Source: Actinostola sp. cb2023 (lineage: Eukaryota > Cnidaria > Anthozoa > Actiniaria > Actinostolidae). From it: a stretch of 64,000 bases of DNA. Positions 59,095 to 64,000 of the stretch are shown in pieces (the stretch's first letter is position 1; the number at the start of each line of letters is the position of its first letter). Under the pieces are notes generated by a model. That model searched no databases. It was not told the DNA's origin and saw nothing but the letters and a program-made list of their open reading frames with translations. The stretch is taken from assembly GCA_033675265.1 (NCBI GenBank), contig JAUJYZ010000996.1, positions 45,001 to 109,000 on the forward strand. Reading direction: 5' to 3'. Made by a program: the position numbers and the translations under genes.

Positions 59095-61207
59095 AGTGAG
59101 GTGTCTGTACTTAATGAGGTGTCTGTAATAGTGAGGTGTCTGTAATAGTGAGGTGTCTGTAATAGCGAGGTGTATGTAATAACGAGGTGTCTGTACTAAT
59201 GAGGTGTCTGTAATAACGAGGTGTCTGTAATAACGAGGTGTCTGTACTTAATGAGGTGTCTGTAATAACGAGGTGTCTGTACTAATGAGGTGTCTGTAAT
59301 AACGAGGTGTCTGTACTAATGAGGTGTCTGTAATAACGAGGTGTCTGTACTAATGAGGTGTCTAGTAATGAGGTGTCTGTAATAACGAGTTGTCTGTACT
59401 AATGAGGTGTCTGTAATAGTGAGATGTCTGTAATAACGAGGTGTCTGTACTAATGAGGTGTCTGTAATAGTGAGGTGTCTGTAATAACGAGGTGTCTGTA
59501 ATAACGAGGTGTCTGTACTTAATGAGGTGTCTGTAATAGTGAGGTGTCTGTAATAACGAGGTGTCTGTACTAATGAGGTGTCTGTAATAGTGAGATGTCT
59601 GTAATAACGAGGTGTCTGTACTGACGTGTCTGTAATAGTGAGATGTCTGTAATAACGAGGTGTCTGTACTAATGAGGTGTCTGTACTTAATGAGGTGTCT
59701 GTAATAGTGAGGTGTCTGTAATAACGAGGTGTCTGTACTAATGAGGTGTCTGTAATAGTGAGATGTCTGTAATAACGAGGTGTCTGTACTGACGTGTCTG
59801 TAATAGTGAGATGTCTGTAATAACGAGGTGTCTGTACTAATGAGGTGTCTGTACTTAATGAGGTGTCTGTAATAGTGAGGTGTCTGTAATAACGAGGTGT
59901 CTGTACTAATGAGGTGTCTGTAATAGTGAGATGTCTGTAATAACGAGGTGTCTGTACTAATGAGGTGTCTGTAATAGTGAGATGTCTGTAATAACGAGGT
60001 GTCTGTACTAACGAGGTGTCCATAATGAGGTGTCTGTAATAGTGAGGTGTCTGTAATAGTGAGGTGTCTGTAATAACGAGGTGTCTGTAATAACGAGGTG
60101 TCTGTACTAATGAGGTGTCTGTAATAACGAGGTGTCCATAATGAGGTGTCTGTAATAGTGAGGTGTCTGTAATAACGAGGTTTCTGTAGTAATGAGGTGT
60201 CTGTAGTAATGAGGTGTCTGTAATAACGAGGTGTCTGTAATAACGAGGTGTCTGTAATAGTGAGGTGTCTGTAATAACGAGGTGTCTGTAATAATGAGGT
60301 GTCTGTAATAGTGAGGTGTCTGTAGTAATGAGGTGTCTGTAGTAATGAGGTGTCTGTAATAATGAGGTGTCTGTAATAATGAGGTGTCTGTAATAGTGAG
60401 GTGTCTGTAATAACGAGGTGTCTGTAGTAATGAGGTGTCTGTAATAACGAGGTGTCTGTAATAATGAGGTGTCTGTAATAGTGAGGTGTCTGTAATAACG
60501 AGGTTTCTGTAGTAATGAGGTGTCTGTAGTAATGAGGTGTCTGTAATAACGAGGTGTCTGTAATAACGAGGTGTCTGTAATAGTGAGGTGTCTGTAATAA
60601 CGAGGTGTCTGTAATAACGTGTCTGTAATAACGAGGTGTCTGTAGTAATGAGGTGTCTGTAGTAATGAGGTGTCTGTAATAATGAGGTGTCCATAATGAG
60701 GTGTCTGTAATAATGAGGTGTCTGTAATAACGAGGTGTCTGTAATAGTGAGATGTCTGTAATAGTGAGGTGTCTGTACTAATGAGGTGTCTGTAGTAATG
60801 AGGTGTCTGTAATAGTGAGGTGTCTGTAATAGTGAGGTGTCTGTAATAACGAGGTGTCTGTAGTAATGAGGTGTCTGTAGTAATGAAGTGTCTGTACTAA
60901 TGAGGTGTCTGTAGTAATGAGGTGTCTGTAATAGTGAGGTGTCTGTAATAGTGAGGTGTCTGTAATAACGAGGTGTCTGTAGTAATAAGGTGTCTGTAGT
61001 AATGAGGTGTCTAATAATGAGGTGTCTATAATGAGGTGTCTGTAGTAATGAGGTGTCTGTAGTAATGAGGTGTCTGTAGTAATGAGGTGTCTGTAATAAC
61101 GAGGTGTCTGTACTAATGAGATGTCTGTAGTAATGAGGTGTCTGTAATAACGAGGTGTCCATAATGAGGTGTCTGTAATAGTGAGGTGTCTGTAATAGTG
61201 GGTGTCC
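59095..61207. repeat. 17-bp minisatellite (gaggtgtctgtaataac)n
   Basis: About 125 units; variants differ in the last six bases (taacga, tagtga, actaat, agtaat). Its minus-strand ORFs of 235 and 351 aa are artefacts. Confidence 0.97.
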
Positions 61208-61350
61208 ATGATGTGAGAGTATTAAATCTTCTCAGATGTGTGCTCTGGGTCATGTATGTGACTGAAATTGAGGGCGATTGACACAAAATACTGTATTTAT
61301 TTTGATGTATGATTTCACTATTATGTTGACAGTATTGTAAATATTATTTA

Positions 61351-61486
61351 GAGTTGATTTCATACGACTGTGAAAAACTTACGGTACGGACGTGCCATGC
61401 CGTGATGATTTAGGATTTCGAATGAATGTGCCGTGACTGTGCCGTGCTGTGCGCCATGGTTTTTCACAGTCATACGAAATCTGCTC
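61351..61486. mobile_element. GAG-type MITE
   Basis: TA-flanked 136-bp foldback with ends gagttgatttcatacgactg and the near-complement, sharing GAG..CTC termini with the other MITEs. Confidence 0.8.
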
Positions 61487-61638
61487 TATGTATTACAATA
61501 TCATTATTTTGATCAAATTAAAAGTATATGAGATTAGACAGATTATGAGATTAGACAGAATGAGCGATCCAGGTTCCATTCAGCTGATGAATGTTGTACT
61601 ATTATTATATCATACGTAGTCCATTGTAATTCAAGTCT

Positions 61639-62946
61639 TTATTCCCTGGCAAAAACAGTGTCTCCTACTTTAATCACCCCTTCTTTATCAACTGCTGCAT
61701 GAATCCCAAAGAAAGGCGAATCTCCAAATCGTTTATCTCTGTTTTCAGGTAACCTTGTTCTAACAAAATACAGATCGTATTAAATGTGTCAAGTTTGTAT
61801 TTTACCTGGATATGAATTTCCAATCAACTGTACCTTTTCAATGTTGCAAGAGGTTCCTTCCCTGTTTTTACTCCAAGATCTGGATCAATTGTAGTCATTA
61901 CACACCTATAGTAAGTAAAACAGCACCAAGCATTACTACTAGTTGCAATAACCTAATCAATCATTAGTGTACCTGTCACAGTTCTTCATGCACCTAATCA
62001 ATCATTAGTGTACCTGTCACAGTTCTTCATGCACCTAATCAATCATTAGTGTACCTGTCACAGTTCTTCATGCACCTAATCAATCATTAGTGTACCTGTC
62101 ACAGTTCTTCATGCACTTAATCAATCATTAGTGTACCTGTCACAGTTCTTCATGCACCTAATCAATCATTAGTGTACCTGTCACAGTTCTTCATGCACCT
62201 AATCAATCATTAGTGTACCTGTCACAGTTCTTCATGCACCTAATCAATCATTACTGTACCTGTCACAGTTCTTCATGCACCTAATCAATCATTACTGTAC
62301 CTGTCACAGTTCTTCATGCACCTAATCAATCATTAGTGTACCTGTCACAGTTCTTCATGCACCTAATCAATCATTAGTGTACCTGTCACAGTTCTTCATG
62401 CACCTAATCAATCATTTGTATACCTGTCACAGTTCTTCATGCACCTAATCAATCATTAGTGTACCTGTCACAGTTCTTCATGCACCTAATCAATCATTAG
62501 TGTACCTGTCACAGTTCTTCATGCACCTAATCAATCATTAGTGTACCTGTCACAGTTCTTCATGCACCTAATCTCAACATCATTTACTTTAAGCTGCTTC
62601 CAATTATCCTGAAACATCAATAATTTAATAAGTAAATAATTAACAAAGCAAACAAACAATAATTCAATATTATCCTAACCTCATCAAAAGTCTTGGTACC
62701 GTTTATGATCACATTGGGTCTAAACCTTGCCATAGTAATAGGAGTGTCCAGCTCATTATTCAAAGCAGCAAGGGCTTCTGTCGTAGTGACCAACAATGGT
62801 GCAAAGTCTCCAAATCCATGCTGTGATAAAACAATCATGACTGATCAGGGACGGATCCAGAGATTTTGCAAAGGGGGACATTGGTTTCAGCCAAATTTTA
62901 TGTAAATATATATATTTTTTGGCAAAAAAGGTATTTGAATTTACAA

Positions 62947-62979
<33 letters not shown>

Positions 62980-63478
62980 ATGCGCCTCCTTCGCCCCACC
63001 CTAAATCTGCCCCTGCTGATAAGTGACACATTTATTTCATCATCCTAATAAGCCAGTTCGAAGTTTAAGAATAAGGTTCAGTGCGCATGCGATTTTATCC
63101 CGAATTAATCACCTTCTTTTGTTATTTAAAAATAATAAAAATAACACAAACGTTAACAAAAGAAGGTGATAAATTCGGGATAAAATCACATGAGCACTGA
63201 ACCTTATTCTTAAACTTCGAACTGGCTTATTCACAATATATTTAAGAATAACTACAGTTCTTTACTATACTCAACTATCCTTTATATGTAATACCTATTA
63301 CTGAACACAACCATCAAGTGGTGTATTACCTTGTCGTCAGGTTTGGCAACATCACCCCAAATTTCATCATTTGCTATAAATCTAGGTTTTGTCATGTAGT
63401 AAAGTTTACATCCAGGTTTATTCAGGTACTTGGATAACCATGCTGCAGCTTCCTGCCCAGCTGATTGTCCTTCTCCAA
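61639..63478 (-). CDS. mARC-type MOSC-domain molybdenum enzyme (3' part)
   Basis: Five minus-strand exons: 63478-63330, 62820-62680, 62608-62547, 61905-61834 and 61759-61639 (stop). The translated part, about 181 residues, matches the C-terminal two-thirds of mitochondrial amidoxime-reducing component proteins: GEGQSAGQEAAAWLSKYL, an ALAALNNEL helix, FRPNVIINGTKTFDE, DNWKQLKV, then KNCDRCVMTTIDPDLGV and KEPLATLKR, and FFGIHAAV...IKVGDTVFARE. The Cys in DRCVMTT corresponds to the molybdenum ligand, so activity is plausible. mARC reduces N-hydroxylated compounds using electrons from cytochrome b5. The codon for that Cys follows an intron filled with a 41-bp array built from the preceding exon end. 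The first exon shown begins in phase 2, so the start lies beyond the right edge or in an unrecognised exon. Confidence 0.87.
61945..62572. repeat. 41-bp minisatellite built on an exon donor of the mARC gene
   Basis: About 15 units. On the minus strand each reads acceptor-like gattgattag, 21 nt copied from the end of the 62608-62547 exon, the donor gtacac, then cactaatg, which resembles a branch point. Units are nearly identical. Confidence 0.95.
62846..63015. mobile_element. hAT-like MITE with poly-G loop
   Basis: Ends CAGGGACGGATCCAGA and a diverged inverted CTGCCCCTG, with CTGAT on both sides (62841-62845, 63016-63020). A 31-base poly-G (62946-62977) lies inside. It is in a mARC intron. 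Confidence 0.65.
63047..63231. mobile_element. foldback MITE with about 70-bp arms
   Basis: Ends aataagccagttcgaagttt and its exact complement; arms extend over ttaagaataaggttcagtgc and cgattttatcccgaatt. It lies in a mARC intron directly after the hAT-like MITE. Confidence 0.9.
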
Positions 63479-64000
63479 CTACACCAAAAACACTGGAATC
63501 ATTCAGAACAATTAGTATTTTAGTACTGCGATTAGTAAATCTGATACAAAACTTTTACATAAACTTTAATTTTCTCAGTGAAAACTACTTGTATCATCAA
63601 AACTATAATAAAACATGAAATCATAATCTGTTGCATCATGTTGTAAATCAGATACGGCGCTGTAAACACTACTAACCCCTATTGTAAGTGTGACACTGAA
63701 GGTATTCCAATACTTATTAAAATAGTTGATAGATCAAAAATATAGAAATTCCAGAGCCAGGAGCCTCCATATCCTCCATATCTGTATATATTAAATGTTA
63801 TTATATGATTTACTTGATTTTCTTTGTTCGTCATGTAGGGACTTATATCCTGTATTACCCTGCTCATTATGAATTCAAGGGCTTTATCTAATAGATCAAA
63901 CCTGTGAATAGCTATAGTGGGTTTTATCCAGATAAATCCCTTGACCTATACATGTACTTCCCTCGGTCATCTATGTGTGGGTAGACTTAGAAATGTTCTA
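63479..64000. other. right edge, presumed mARC intron
   Basis: No exon with family similarity was found on either strand. A repeated cctccatat motif is at 63766-63781. Confidence 0.4.

Larger units (their letters stand above)
56918..61638. other. intergenic region between TMED10-like and mARC
   Basis: Convergent 3' ends. The first 1 kb holds two foldbacks and no gene; then come a 114-bp array, a 17-bp array and a GAG-type MITE (listed). No coding region was recognised. Confidence 0.6.

Noticed and set aside
59316..61162. Minus-strand ORFs of 235 and 351 aa with RHLTITDTS repeats
   Set aside because: The 17-bp unit lacks stops on this strand in all frames; no start context, splice context or similarity.

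Overview
The window is eukaryotic nuclear DNA from an animal. Genes are split by GT-AG introns, and about 60% or more of the sequence is minisatellites, microsatellites, foldback MITEs and retroposon tails. A cnidarian, most likely an anthozoan (coral or sea anemone relative), is the best guess. The reasons are tandem secreted ShK-domain genes, a death-domain TNF receptor, and repeats that resemble anthozoan ones from memory (a foldback ending GCCTGCGTAG, 'gggtactccc' repeats, a tRNA-derived SINE). The species cannot be fixed from sequence alone.

Layout. (1) 1-14100: three minus-strand paralogues encoding secreted ShK-domain proteins. Gene C (1960-2194, 5' end only) has a 1.6-kb DNA transposon in its second intron. 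Gene A (3093-9154) and gene B (12524-14100) follow. All share a signal-peptide exon and phase-1 introns; A and B end in a degenerate four-cysteine ShK, a low-complexity tail and a basic C-terminus. (2) 18976-19200: a G-protein gamma subunit with an intronless coding region. (3) 21.4-25.1 kb: microsatellites and nested MITEs. (4) 25221-38061: a plus-strand TNF-receptor-superfamily death receptor in six exons, with introns filled by arrays. (5) 41697-44862: Arpin, an Arp2/3 inhibitor (plus). (6) 46364-48630: V-ATPase subunit D in ten exons (minus). (7) 50557-56917: two head-to-head TMED10 (p24 delta) paralogues with matching exon structure, sharing a promoter of about 0.4 kb. (8) 57-61.2 kb: tandem arrays. 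(9) 61639-63478: the 3' part of a mARC/MOSC molybdenum enzyme (minus), continuing beyond the right edge.

The genes are mostly unrelated housekeeping and signalling genes; only the ShK cluster and the TMED10 pair look like local duplications. The most unusual feature is where the minisatellites sit. In five genes (ShK gene A, the TNF receptor, Arpin, the TMED10-like gene and mARC) the repeat unit is a copy of an exon-intron junction, so each gene carries about 10 to 46 extra copies of one of its own splice sites next to the real one. In the mARC gene each 41-bp unit could even act as an in-frame 21-nt microexon. Other arrays consist of perfect CArG boxes or of CACGTG E-boxes. Gene models were assembled by eye from splice consensus, reading phase and family recall; no alignment or transcript data were available.
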